Under the pieces are notes generated by a model that was not told the origin of the DNA, ran no database searches, and saw only the letters and a list, made by a program, of their open reading frames with translations. Shown here one piece after another: positions 54,890 through 62,651 of a stretch of DNA of 64,000 nt. Both the position numbers and the translations under genes were made by a program. This DNA comes from Kumtagia sp964244725. GTDB lineage: Bacteria; Pseudomonadota; Alphaproteobacteria; Rhizobiales; Rhizobiaceae. The first letter of the stretch is position 1. The number at the start of each line of letters is the position of its first letter. Where the stretch lies: NCBI GenBank assembly GCA_964244725.1, contig CAXTJQ010000003.1, positions 62,001-126,000 of the forward strand, written 5' to 3'.

Positions 54890-57643
54890 ATGAACGCGGT
54901 CGAGATCGAGGAAGCCGTATCGGAGCTTAGCCGCGCTCCCTTCGATCCCGCGGAGTTTCCGTTCGCCTTCCTGACCGCCTTCGGCAACAAGGCCACCACG
55001 GTCAACCGGCTCAGGACGCCATCCCTCAACAAGTCGGACGTGGCGGGCGGCCTGCTCCAGGCCCGCAACATCCACCTGGCGGTCTGCGCCGAGGGTCGGG
55101 TCCGGGAGACGATGGCCGCGCTCAAGGCCAGCCCAAAGACGGTCGTCAACAAGGTCAAGTTTCTCCTGGCCACGGACGGCGTGACGCTGGAAGCCGAGGA
55201 CCTCGTTTCCGACGAGCCGCCCATCGTCTGCAACCACCCGGACCTGCATCGGCATTTCGGCTTCTTCCTGCCGCTCGCCGGCATCTCGACCGTGCGGGCG
55301 ATCAAGAACAACCCGATCGACATCAAGGCGACCGGCCGCCTCAACAAGCTCTATGTCGAGCTGCTGAAGGACAATCCGGAATGGGCCACGGAGGCGCGCC
55401 GGCATGAGATGAACCAGTTCATGGCCCGGCTGATCTTCTGCTTCTTCGCGGAAGATACGGGCATCTTCCTCAACCATCTGTTCACCAAGACGATCGAGCA
55501 GATGAGCGACAGCCAGCCGGGGCCGGGCGGCTTCGGCAACACCCATGAGGTGCTGCGAGAACTGTTCCGCGCGATGGACACCGGGATCGAGGCGCGCAAA
55601 GCTGGGAATTTCCGGCCCTGGGCCGATGCGTTCCCCTTCGTCAATGGCGGGCTGTTCACCGGCGGCGCCGACTGCCCGCACTTTTCCCGCATCGCACGCT
55701 CCTATCTCTTGCGGGCGGCGGAACTGAACTGGCAGGAGATCAATCCCGACATTTTCGGCTCGATGATCCAGGCCGTCGCCGACGACGCGGAGCGCGGCGA
55801 GCTCGGCATGCACTACACCAGCGTGCCGAACATTCTGAAGGTGCTCAATCCCCTGTTCCTGGACGATTTGCGCGAGCAATTGGAGGCGGCAGGCGACAAC
55901 CTACGCAAGCTGCGGAATCTACGCAAACGTCTATCGACAATCCGCGTGTTCGATCCTGCCTGCGGCTCGGGGAATTTTCTGGTCATTGCCTATCGCGAGA
56001 TGCGCCAGATCGAGCACGAGATCGTCAGGCGCACCGGCGACAAGCCGAAAAGCGTGATCCCGCTGTCCAATTTCTACGGCATCGAGATCAAGGGCTTCGC
56101 CGCCGAGATCGCCCGCCTGGCGCTGCTCATCGCCGAATTCCAATGCGACGTGCGCCTGATCAGCCAGACGGAAGCGCGGCTGAACGTGCTGCCGCTGCAT
56201 CGGACCGGGCAAATCCATATCGGCAATGCGCTGCGGCTCGATTGGCTGGAGGTGTGCCCGCAGGAAGAGCCTGCAGACCTGTCCAGTATAATACCGGTAC
56301 AAAACGAAATCGATTTTTCGCCCAAGGAATTTGAGACATATGTTTGCGGCAATCCACCTTATCTAGGCAGCCAATGGCGCTCCAATGCTCAACAAGTTGA
56401 CATGGATATTGTTTTTCGGAAAGAGACAAGCAGCTACAAAGATTTGGATTATGTGGCGGCGTGGTATCTAAAAGCAGCGGAATATTGCTCAAAGAATCGA
56501 GCTAATTTCTCGCTGGTGGCCACAAAGACTATATGTCAAGGCATTCAGGTTGCCATGCTGTGGCCACTGATATTTAAGCGAGGGTTGAAAATAACGTTTG
56601 CACATAGACCCTTTACCTGGAGAAATTTGGCAAAGGCGAAGGCCGGAGTGACATGCATCGTTATAGGTGTTTCAAGCCAGACTAATAGTTCAAAACGTAT
56701 CTTTGACGGCGACGTGGTAAAAGTGGCCAGTAATATCGGTCCTTACCTGCTCGATATGCCTGATCTGATTGTACAAAAACTACCGCGTCGCTTAGACAAT
56801 TTGCCGATCATGGATTACGGCAACAAACCGTCAGATGGTGGAAATTTGATTTTCGAAGATTTGGATGAGGCCACCAGCCTCACGCAAAAATATCCGGATG
56901 CCGCGCACTTTATCCGTCGTTACATGGGATCGCAGGAATTTGTTCGCTCATTGCCTCGTTATTGCCTTTGGATCGACGATAAGGAGCTCGCAGTAGCGAA
57001 TCGCATTCCTCCAATTAGTAGGCGATTAGAAAAGGTTCGCGCTTTGCGAACTGCTAGTAAAGGAAAGCAATCTAACGATAATGCGTTAACCTCTCACCGA
57101 TTTGTTTACGCTCCGCATCAAGATGGTATCGCGTTGATCGTACCTCGCGTGACCTCAGAAAATAGACCGTATCTTCCATGCGGCATAATTGACGCGAATA
57201 CGATTGTCGCCGATACCGCTGCGGTCATATATAGCCCACCGACGTGGGCATTAGCTCTGATAGCAAGTAGACTCCACCAGCAGTGGATTGCGACAGTTTG
57301 TGTAAGACTTCGCACCGACTATCGATACTCCAACACCCTCGGCTGGAACACATTTCCCGTCCCCCCGCTGACCGAAAAGAACAAATCCGACCTGACTCGC
57401 TGCGCCGAGGACATCCTCCTCGCCCGCGAGGCGCATTTTCCGGCGACCATCGCCGATCTCTACGACCCGGACACCATGCCGGACGATTTGCGCGCCGCTC
57501 ACGAATGCAACGACGAGACGCTGGAGCGCATCTACGTCGGCCGGCGCTTCCGCAACGATACCGAGCGGCTGGAAAAGCTGTTCGAGATGTACACCCGAAT
57601 AAGCGACCGCACGGCTTCGAAAAAGAAGACGCTGCCCCATTGA
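54890..57643 (+). CDS. MmeI/Eco57I-like DNA adenine methyltransferase with mosaic target-recognition region
   Basis: 917-aa class I SAM-dependent N6-adenine methyltransferase. Helical N-terminus (about 1-330; KSDVAGGLLQARNIHLAV, FMARLIFCFFAEDTGIF). Motif I VFDPACGSGNFLVIAYREM at ~355, motif X-like FYGIEIKGFAAEIARLALLIAE, and motif IV CGNPPYLGSQW at ~488. Residues ~490-820 would be the target-recognition domain, then a conserved tail YDPDTMPDDLRAAHE. ATG 54890 has AGGGGA upstream. No PD-(D/E)xK nuclease was recognised at the N-terminus, unlike MmeI itself. Bases 56281-57330 are AT-rich (23, 27 and 27 G+C in the 60-base lines at 56281, 56461 and 56521, versus 41 at 57421), so the specificity segment was probably acquired. 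Confidence 0.9.
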   Translation: MNAVEIEEAVSELSRAPFDPAEFPFAFLTAFGNKATTVNRLRTPSLNKSDVAGGLLQARNIHLAVCAEGRVRETMAALKASPKTVVNKVKFLLATDGVTLEAEDLVSDEPPIVCNHPDLHRHFGFFLPLAGISTVRAIKNNPIDIKATGRLNKLYVELLKDNPEWATEARRHEMNQFMARLIFCFFAEDTGIFLNHLFTKTIEQMSDSQPGPGGFGNTHEVLRELFRAMDTGIEARKAGNFRPWADAFPFVNGGLFTGGADCPHFSRIARSYLLRAAELNWQEINPDIFGSMIQAVADDAERGELGMHYTSVPNILKVLNPLFLDDLREQLEAAGDNLRKLRNLRKRLSTIRVFDPACGSGNFLVIAYREMRQIEHEIVRRTGDKPKSVIPLSNFYGIEIKGFAAEIARLALLIAEFQCDVRLISQTEARLNVLPLHRTGQIHIGNALRLDWLEVCPQEEPADLSSIIPVQNEIDFSPKEFETYVCGNPPYLGSQWRSNAQQVDMDIVFRKETSSYKDLDYVAAWYLKAAEYCSKNRANFSLVATKTICQGIQVAMLWPLIFKRGLKITFAHRPFTWRNLAKAKAGVTCIVIGVSSQTNSSKRIFDGDVVKVASNIGPYLLDMPDLIVQKLPRRLDNLPIMDYGNKPSDGGNLIFEDLDEATSLTQKYPDAAHFIRRYMGSQEFVRSLPRYCLWIDDKELAVANRIPPISRRLEKVRALRTASKGKQSNDNALTSHRFVYAPHQDGIALIVPRVTSENRPYLPCGIIDANTIVADTAAVIYSPPTWALALIASRLHQQWIATVCVRLRTDYRYSNTLGWNTFPVPPLTEKNKSDLTRCAEDILLAREAHFPATIADLYDPDTMPDDLRAAHECNDETLERIYVGRRFRNDTERLEKLFEMYTRISDRTASKKKTLPH
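56281..57330 (+). other. low-G+C block inside the methyltransferase gene (putative swapped specificity segment)
   Basis: By direct counting, sampled 60-base lines here are about 38-45% G+C, against 55-68% in the rest of the gene. The boundary at 56281 is abrupt and lies just before motif IV. The right boundary is within the ~60 bases around 57300-57360. The reading frame stays open throughout. Inferred to be a horizontally exchanged target-recognition segment. Confidence 0.7.
57417..57594 (+). repeat. direct repeat copy A (methyltransferase C-terminal coding)
   Basis: Copy inside the intact methyltransferase. It matches 58329-58506 with about 12 mismatches over ~178 bases by eye (about 93% identity), offset exactly 912 bases. 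Most mismatches are silent or conservative. Confidence 0.9.
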
Positions 57644-57715
57644 GGTCCAGGGCTTCCTTTCGGCCTCGTTACCGTGGTTCGTCTTGGCGGGCTCTCTCCC
57701 CAGGTAAACAGCAGC

Positions 57716-57743
57716 TTGTTTTTGCATACTCTGTCCATACAAT
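57716..57743 (+). promoter_or_regulatory. candidate promoter of the BrnT/CopG-like toxin-antitoxin pair
   Basis: TTGTTT (57716-57721), 16-base spacer, TACAAT (57738-57743), eight bases before the toxin ATG. A CATAC word is repeated around the -10 area. Fits an autoregulated toxin-antitoxin promoter; inferred. Confidence 0.35.
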
Positions 57744-57750
57744 AGTCTCG

Positions 57751-58049
57751 ATGAAGAACATCTTTGAGGTCCAGACAAAAACAGGGCGCTGAAGGCGGAT
57801 GGGGTAAGAAACATCTGTTTCAAGGACATTGTCGCCGCAATCGAAGGGGGCGGACTTCTCGACGATGTCGAGCATCCCAACCCAGGCAAGTACCCGCGCC
57901 AGCGCATGCTCGTCGTGCTGGCCAACGGCTACGTCTACGGCGTTCCCTACATCCCGACGGCCGACGGATTGTTCCTCAAGACGGCGTTTCCAAGCCGGCG
58001 CCTGCGCCACATCTACCTGACCGGAGATCCCGATGACCGAAGCGCCTAG
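57751..58049 (+). pseudogene. BrnT-like toxin, frameshifted near its start
   Basis: ATG 57751 encodes MKNIFE and then runs to a stop in 14 codons. From about 57768, another frame gives PDKNRALKADGVRNICFKDIV (read as separate pieces), EGGGLLDDVEHPNPGKYPRQR, VPYIPTADGLFLKTAFPSRR and ends at 58049. This is the usual body of small BrnT/DUF4258-like toxins, which begin with an FxxDPDKN-type segment. The join needs one frameshift after codon 6. No ATG, GTG or TTG precedes the body in its own frame, so it is probably inactive. Confidence 0.65.
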
Positions 58050-58314
58050 GATCGGCAACTTTCTCGACCAGGAGGAACATGCGTTGTTTGAAACCCTTGA
58101 AACCGGGGACGCGCCCCTCGCCAGCGTTCTCACACCCGCGCGACGGCGGGAGATTGAGGACATGGCGCGAGCCACGATCTCTGACGATCGGGCCAAGATT
58201 TCGCTTCGTGTTCCGAAAGGCGATCTGATCCGTCTCAAATCACGCGCGCTTCAGGAAGGAATTCCCTACCAGACGCTGATCAACGCATTGATTCATAAGT
58301 ATGTCTCGCGTTGA
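58033..58314 (+). CDS. CopG/BrnA-like antitoxin
   Basis: 93-aa protein ending in a ribbon-helix-helix: DRAKISLRVPKGDLIRLKSRALQEGIPYQTLINALIHKYVSR (given in pieces: RVPKGDLIRLKSRA, GIPYQTLINALIHKY). The first half is acidic. It overlaps the toxin 3' end by 17 bases, as toxin-first pairs often do. With the toxin broken, this may be a solitary antitoxin. Confidence 0.8.
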   Translation: MTEAPRIGNFLDQEEHALFETLETGDAPLASVLTPARRREIEDMARATISDDRAKISLRVPKGDLIRLKSRALQEGIPYQTLINALIHKYVSR

Positions 58315-58579
58315 TCAGAACGAGTGTCTCCTCGCCCGCGAGGCCCACTTTCTGGCGACCATCGCCGATTTCTACGACCCGGACACCATGCCGGACGATT
58401 TGCGCGCCGCGCATGAGCGCAACGACGAGACGCTGGATCGCATCTACGTCGGCCGGCGCTTCCGCAACGACACCGAACGGCTGGAAAAGCTGTTCGAGAT
58501 GTGCACGAAGATGGTTGCGGACCAGCCGGCGAAGGCCACCAAGGCTGTCCGGCGCGCGGCCGCTGGGGCGGTCTCTTGA
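58301..58579 (+). pseudogene. orphan methyltransferase C-terminal fragment
   Basis: A 92-codon frame from ATG 58301 encodes, after a few antitoxin-derived codons, a second copy of the methyltransferase tail (LLAREAHFLATIADFYDPDT, then RNDETLDRIYVGRRFRNDTE). The end differs from the intact copy (KATKAVRRAAAGAVS). It has no catalytic part. Best read as the original 3' end left behind when the upstream segment was replaced. Confidence 0.8.
58329..58506 (+). repeat. direct repeat copy B (orphan tail)
   Basis: Partner of 57417-57594; see that entry. The 735 bases between the two copies carry the BrnT/CopG-like toxin-antitoxin pair. Confidence 0.9.
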
Positions 58580-58598
58580 ATTTCGGACAACACGATGT

Positions 58599-58622
58599 TA
58601 CGTCTCTCATTTGAGAGACGTA
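58599..58622. promoter_or_regulatory. perfect palindromic operator of the RelB/YafQ pair
   Basis: 24-bp perfect palindrome: arms TACGTCTCTCA (58599-58609) and TGAGAGACGTA (58612-58622) around TT. It ends just before the GGAGG ribosome site (58625-58629) of the antitoxin. RelB/DinJ antitoxins bind such repeats to repress their own operon, so this is the likely operator. Confidence 0.75.
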
Positions 58623-58634
58623 GTGGAGGCGAAG

Positions 58635-58910
58635 ATGTCGAGTTCGATGCTGCATGTCCGGATGGACAACGAGCTCAAGGCGAAGGCCACCGCAGCGCTG
58701 GACGCGATCGGGCTTTCGACCGCCGACGCCGTGCGCATCCTTTTTCACCGCATCGTCGCCGACCAGGCTTTCCCGCTGGAACTGAAGGTTCCAAACGCGG
58801 AGACACGTGCGGCGATGGCCGAAGCCGACGAGATCATCCGGTCGGGGCGGTTTCGTTTCAGCAACGCCGACGAACTGTTCGCCGAACTTGAAAAAACCAG
58901 CGGCCAGTAA
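58635..58910 (+). CDS. RelB/DinJ family antitoxin
   Basis: 91-aa antitoxin. N-terminal ribbon-helix-helix MLHVRMDNELKAKATAALDAIGLSTADAVRILFHRI, then the DinJ tail FPLELKVPNAETRAAMAEAD. GGAGG lies five bases before ATG 58635. Overlaps the YafQ-type toxin by 23 bases. Controlled by the palindrome just upstream. Confidence 0.92.
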   Translation: MSSSMLHVRMDNELKAKATAALDAIGLSTADAVRILFHRIVADQAFPLELKVPNAETRAAMAEADEIIRSGRFRFSNADELFAELEKTSGQ

Positions 58911-59214
58911 GCGGGCGTCGCCCCCGCGACAGGTCGCGCACGCCAAGGCCTTCCTCAAAGACTGGAATGAGTTGTCGCGTTCCGGCCGTTACGACATGGG
59001 GCTGTTGAAGGAGGCGATGCTGCTGCTGATCGCCAACGACGCGCCGCTCGGCCCCGAATGGCGCGATCATTCGCTGAAAGGCAATTGGGCCGGCCATCGG
59101 GAGTGCCACATCGGGGGCGACTTTCTGCTTGTCTACAAGCTCGACAATGGCGCGGCGCCGGGCGGCATCGTCTTCGTCCGCGCCGGCACCCACAGTGAGT
59201 TGTTCAATCCATGA
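58888..59214 (+). CDS. YafQ-type RelE-family mRNA interferase toxin
   Basis: 108-aa toxin; YafQ relatives cut mRNA on the ribosome. RelE-fold features are the basic start, HSLKGNWAGHRECHI (two His), GDFLLVYKLD and GTHSELF with the conserved His and Phe. The start is set at TTG 58888 by overlap with the antitoxin. The stop overlaps the helicase start (ATGA), tying toxin and helicase expression together. Confidence 0.88.
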   Translation: MKKPAASKRASPPRQVAHAKAFLKDWNELSRSGRYDMGLLKEAMLLLIANDAPLGPEWRDHSLKGNWAGHRECHIGGDFLLVYKLDNGAAPGGIVFVRAGTHSELFNP

Positions 59215-61280
59215 CCACCCCCGCCCCCATTCCCTCCGTCTCGCTGCGCGTCGCGCATACCGGCGCCTCGACCAAGGCCAACGAGTTCGGCATGCGCACC
59301 ATGCAGGAGCGCGCTTACGCGCATCGTGGCGAGCAATACCTTCTGATCAAGTCGCCGCCGGCCTCGGGCAAATCGCGCGCGCTGATGTTTATTGTGCTTC
59401 ATAAGCTGAACGAGAAGGACGTGAAGAAGGCGATCATCGTCGTGCCCGAGCGCTCGATCGGCGGCAGCTTCGCCGACGAGCCGCTGTCCAAATACGGCTT
59501 CCATTGGGACTGGACCGTCAAGCCGCAATGGAACCTCTGCAACGCGCCCGGCATCGATCAGCCGAGCGTGGCGAAATCCAAGGTCAAGGCTGTCGGCCAG
59601 TTCCTCGCCAGCGACGACAACGTGCTTGTCTGCACCCACGCGACGTTCCGGTTCGCGGTCGATGAGCTCGGCATCGAAGCCTTCGACGATTGCCTGATCG
59701 CGGTGGACGAATTCCACCATGTATCCGCCAACCCCGACAACCGGCTCGGCGCGCAGCTCGGCCAGTTCCTGGCGCGAGACAAGGTGCATCTGGTCGCCAT
59801 GACGGGATCGTACTTCCGCGGCGACGCGGAGGCCGTGCTTTCGCCATCCGACGAAGCCAAGTTCGTGACCGTGACCTACACCTATTTCGAACAGCTCAAC
59901 GGCTACGAGCACCTGAAAGCGCTCGATATCGGCTATTTCTTCTATTCCGGCCGCTACCTCGACGCGATCATGAACAAGAACGTGCTCGATCCGACCAGGA
60001 AGACCATCGTCCACATCCCGAACGTCAACTCCCGCGAGAGCACCAAGGACAAGGTGAAGGAGGTGAACGAGATCATGGACTCCCTCGGGACCTGGGAGGG
60101 CGAAGACCCCGTCACCGGCTTCCATCGTGTGCGGCTGCCGGGCGGCCGACTGATCAAGGTCGCCGACCTCGTCGATGACGATCCCGGCAAGCGCGACAAG
60201 GTCGTCGGCGCGCTCAAGAACCCCGCGCACAAGAACGACCGCGATCACGTCGACATCATCATCGCGCTCGGCATGGCGAAAGAAGGGTTCGACTGGATTT
60301 GGTGCGAGCACGCCCTGACGGTCGGCTATCGGTCCAGCCTGACCGAAATCATCCAGATCATCGGCCGCGCGACGCGCGACGCCCCCGGCAAGGCCGCTGC
60401 CTCCTTCACCAATCTCATCGCCGAGCCGGATGCGAGCGAGGAGATGGTGGTCGATGCCGTCAACGACACGCTGAAGGCCATCGCCGCGAGCCTGCTGATG
60501 GAGCAGGTGCTTGCCCCGCGTTTTGATTTCACGCCGAAGAACAGCGGCGAACGCGAGGGATTCAACTACGGCGACGACGGCTACGATCCGAAAGGCACGA
60601 ACGTCGGCTTCAACGAGGCGACCGGTCAATTCCATCTCGAAATCAACGGACTGGTCACGCCGCAGAGCAACGAGGCCAAGCGCATCTGCCAGGAGGACCT
60701 GAACGAGGTGATCACGGCCTTCGTGCAGGACAAATCCGCCCTGGAGCGCGGCCTGTTCGACGAGGAGACGGTCCCCGAGGAACTGACCCAGGTCCGCATG
60801 GGCAAGATCGTGAAGGATCGCTATCCCGAACTCAGCGAGACGGATCAGGAGGCGGTTCGCCAACACGCGATCGCCGCGCTCAACCTGACGCAGCAGGCCA
60901 AGGCCATTGCGACCGAGATGGAAGAGAAAGGCGAGACGAAGGGCGGCTCGGCCTTCGTGGACAGCGTCCGCAAATACGTGATGAGCGTGCGCGATCTCGA
61001 CATTGATCTGATCGACAAGATCAACCCGTTTGGCGCCGCCTATTCCATTCTGGCGAAATCGATGGACCCGGCAGTTTTCAAGCAGGTGGCGGCGGTGATC
61101 GCTGCCAAGCGCATCAACCTGACACTCGACGAAGCGCGCGATCTGGCGAAACGCGCGCTGAAATTCAAGCAGGAGCGCGGTAGGCTGCCCGACATCACCT
61201 CTCCCGATGCCTGGGAGAAGCGGATGGCGGAAGGCGTAGCCTTCCTGCAAAGACATGCGACGGCGGCCGCCAATGGATGA
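59211..61280 (+). CDS. SF2 DEAD/DEAH-like helicase of the restriction-like locus
   Basis: 689-aa ATPase. Motif I is PPASGKS (residues 49-55), motif II is DEFH (166-169, an unusual DEFH instead of DEAD/DEAH), motif III is TGS (198-200), and motif VI is QIIGRATRD (382-390). Helicase-type proteins with this set move or unwind DNA. The C-terminal 300 residues are helical and have no recognised nuclease. Starts inside the YafQ stop. The next gene starts 8 bases before its stop. Inferred role: DNA translocation for the methylase-nuclease system. Confidence 0.9.
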   Translation: MTTPAPIPSVSLRVAHTGASTKANEFGMRTMQERAYAHRGEQYLLIKSPPASGKSRALMFIVLHKLNEKDVKKAIIVVPERSIGGSFADEPLSKYGFHWDWTVKPQWNLCNAPGIDQPSVAKSKVKAVGQFLASDDNVLVCTHATFRFAVDELGIEAFDDCLIAVDEFHHVSANPDNRLGAQLGQFLARDKVHLVAMTGSYFRGDAEAVLSPSDEAKFVTVTYTYFEQLNGYEHLKALDIGYFFYSGRYLDAIMNKNVLDPTRKTIVHIPNVNSRESTKDKVKEVNEIMDSLGTWEGEDPVTGFHRVRLPGGRLIKVADLVDDDPGKRDKVVGALKNPAHKNDRDHVDIIIALGMAKEGFDWIWCEHALTVGYRSSLTEIIQIIGRATRDAPGKAAASFTNLIAEPDASEEMVVDAVNDTLKAIAASLLMEQVLAPRFDFTPKNSGEREGFNYGDDGYDPKGTNVGFNEATGQFHLEINGLVTPQSNEAKRICQEDLNEVITAFVQDKSALERGLFDEETVPEELTQVRMGKIVKDRYPELSETDQEAVRQHAIAALNLTQQAKAIATEMEEKGETKGGSAFVDSVRKYVMSVRDLDIDLIDKINPFGAAYSILAKSMDPAVFKQVAAVIAAKRINLTLDEARDLAKRALKFKQERGRLPDITSPDAWEKRMAEGVAFLQRHATAAANG

Positions 61281-62478
61281 ACTGAGCGACAATGACCTTC
61301 TGGAAGCCCTTGGCGTCTCCGTCGAGCGCAAAAAGGCGGCGGTGCGCACTCCGAAGGAAGAGCGCATCATTGCCGGCTTCGAGGACATCGTGAAGTTCGT
61401 CGAGCAACACGGTCACCCGCCTCAGCATGGCGAAGGCCGGGACATCTTCGAAAGGCTCTACGCCGTCCGTCTCGACAGGCTTCGCGAGCTGCCGGATTGC
61501 CGGGCGATCCTGGCGGAGTTCGATCGCTTCGGCCTGCTGGAGCCGGCTGTTCCGGCCCATGGCGGCTTTGCCGAGGAGGCGGACGACTACGCCCTGTTGG
61601 CCGAACTCGGCGTGGACAAGATCGAACAGACCGACATCACCAAGCTCACGCATGTGAAGCCGCGCGAGGAAATCCGCGCTGCCGAAGAGGTCGCCAACCG
61701 CACCGTCTGCCACGATTTCGATACGTTCAAGCCGCTGTTCCAAAAGGTGCAAAACGATCTTGATCAGGGGATGCGCACAACCAGGCGGTTCGTCAAAGAT
61801 GCCGGTTTTCTGAAGGCAGACATCCAGTCCGGTCAATTATTCATTCTTGGTGGCCAGATTGCCTATGTCGCTGAGGTCGGTGAGCCTATCAAAGCACCCA
61901 ATGGCGAGACGGACGCGCGGCTCAGGGTCATCTATTCCAACGGAACCGAAAGCGACCTGCTGCTTCGATCGCTTCAGCGCGCGCTCTATAAGGACGATGC
62001 CGGCCGCCGTATCACCGACCCGAATGCCGGGCCGCTGTTTGGCGGCGACGCCGCCGAGGACGATCTGGAAAGCGGGACGATCTACGTCCTGCGCAGCAAA
62101 TCGGATCATCCCGACATCGCCGCCCACCGCGAGCTCATTCATAAGATCGGCGTCACCGGGGGGAAGATCGAAACCCGTATCGCCAACGCCGCCCTGGACG
62201 CCACCTACCTGCTTGCCGATGTCGAGATCGTCGCCAGCTACAAGCTGTTCAACATCAACCGCACACGGCTGGAGAACATCCTCCACCGTGTTTTTTCGGC
62301 GGCGCAACTCGATTTGACGATTGAGGATCGCTTCGGCAATCCCGTAAGGCCGCGAGAATGGTTCTTGGCGCCGCTGCCGGTGATTGATCAGGTCGTCGAT
62401 AAAATACGGGACGGCTCGATCGTCAGGTTCGAATACGACCCGACAACCGCCTGCCTCATGCAAAGCGACCATTCTTAG
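61273..62478 (+). CDS. GIY-YIG nuclease family protein (T5orf172-like)
   Basis: 401-aa protein. The C-terminal third is a GIY-YIG-type domain: GTIYVLRSK (residues ~268-276) and HKIGVTGG (~290-297) match the GIY and YIG strands, and LENILHRVF plus PREWFLAP fit the T5orf172/Mug113 branch. The first 260 residues are helical and unrecognised, possibly target- or helicase-binding. ATG 61273 overlaps the helicase 3' end. Expected to cut DNA in the restriction-like locus; this is inference. Confidence 0.82.
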   Translation: MDELSDNDLLEALGVSVERKKAAVRTPKEERIIAGFEDIVKFVEQHGHPPQHGEGRDIFERLYAVRLDRLRELPDCRAILAEFDRFGLLEPAVPAHGGFAEEADDYALLAELGVDKIEQTDITKLTHVKPREEIRAAEEVANRTVCHDFDTFKPLFQKVQNDLDQGMRTTRRFVKDAGFLKADIQSGQLFILGGQIAYVAEVGEPIKAPNGETDARLRVIYSNGTESDLLLRSLQRALYKDDAGRRITDPNAGPLFGGDAAEDDLESGTIYVLRSKSDHPDIAAHRELIHKIGVTGGKIETRIANAALDATYLLADVEIVASYKLFNINRTRLENILHRVFSAAQLDLTIEDRFGNPVRPREWFLAPLPVIDQVVDKIRDGSIVRFEYDPTTACLMQSDHS

Positions 62479-62578
62479 GCTTCCTGTCCACCATCCCGTC
62501 GAAATGGACCTGGAAGTTTGACCGAAACAGGATTGCCCGCAGGAATGCGCCGATTGACAAACCGCCGCTCAGACGCCA

Positions 62579-62601
62579 GAAAACTGGACCGTTCAGTTTT
62601 C
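62579..62601. promoter_or_regulatory. candidate TetR-type operator before the efflux operon
   Basis: GAAAACTG (62579-62586) and CAGTTTTC (62594-62601), an 8-bp perfect inverted repeat with a 7-base centre GACCGTT. It is 50 bases before the adaptor start. The pattern resembles operators of TetR-type efflux regulators; no such regulator is in the window beside it. A terminator for the upstream gene is less likely because no T-tract follows. Confidence 0.35.
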
Positions 62602-62651
62602 CGCTGGTTGTCGGTTGGTCCCTTGCGCCCACGTTGAAGGTGAAGACATCC

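Noticed and set aside
59133..61388. 751-codon minus-strand frame opposite the helicase
   Set aside because: Antisense shadow of a gene with clear helicase motifs.
62479..62651. Possible second attachment site for a tRNA-Thr island
   Set aside because: No stretch matching the tRNA-Thr 3' end was found by eye.
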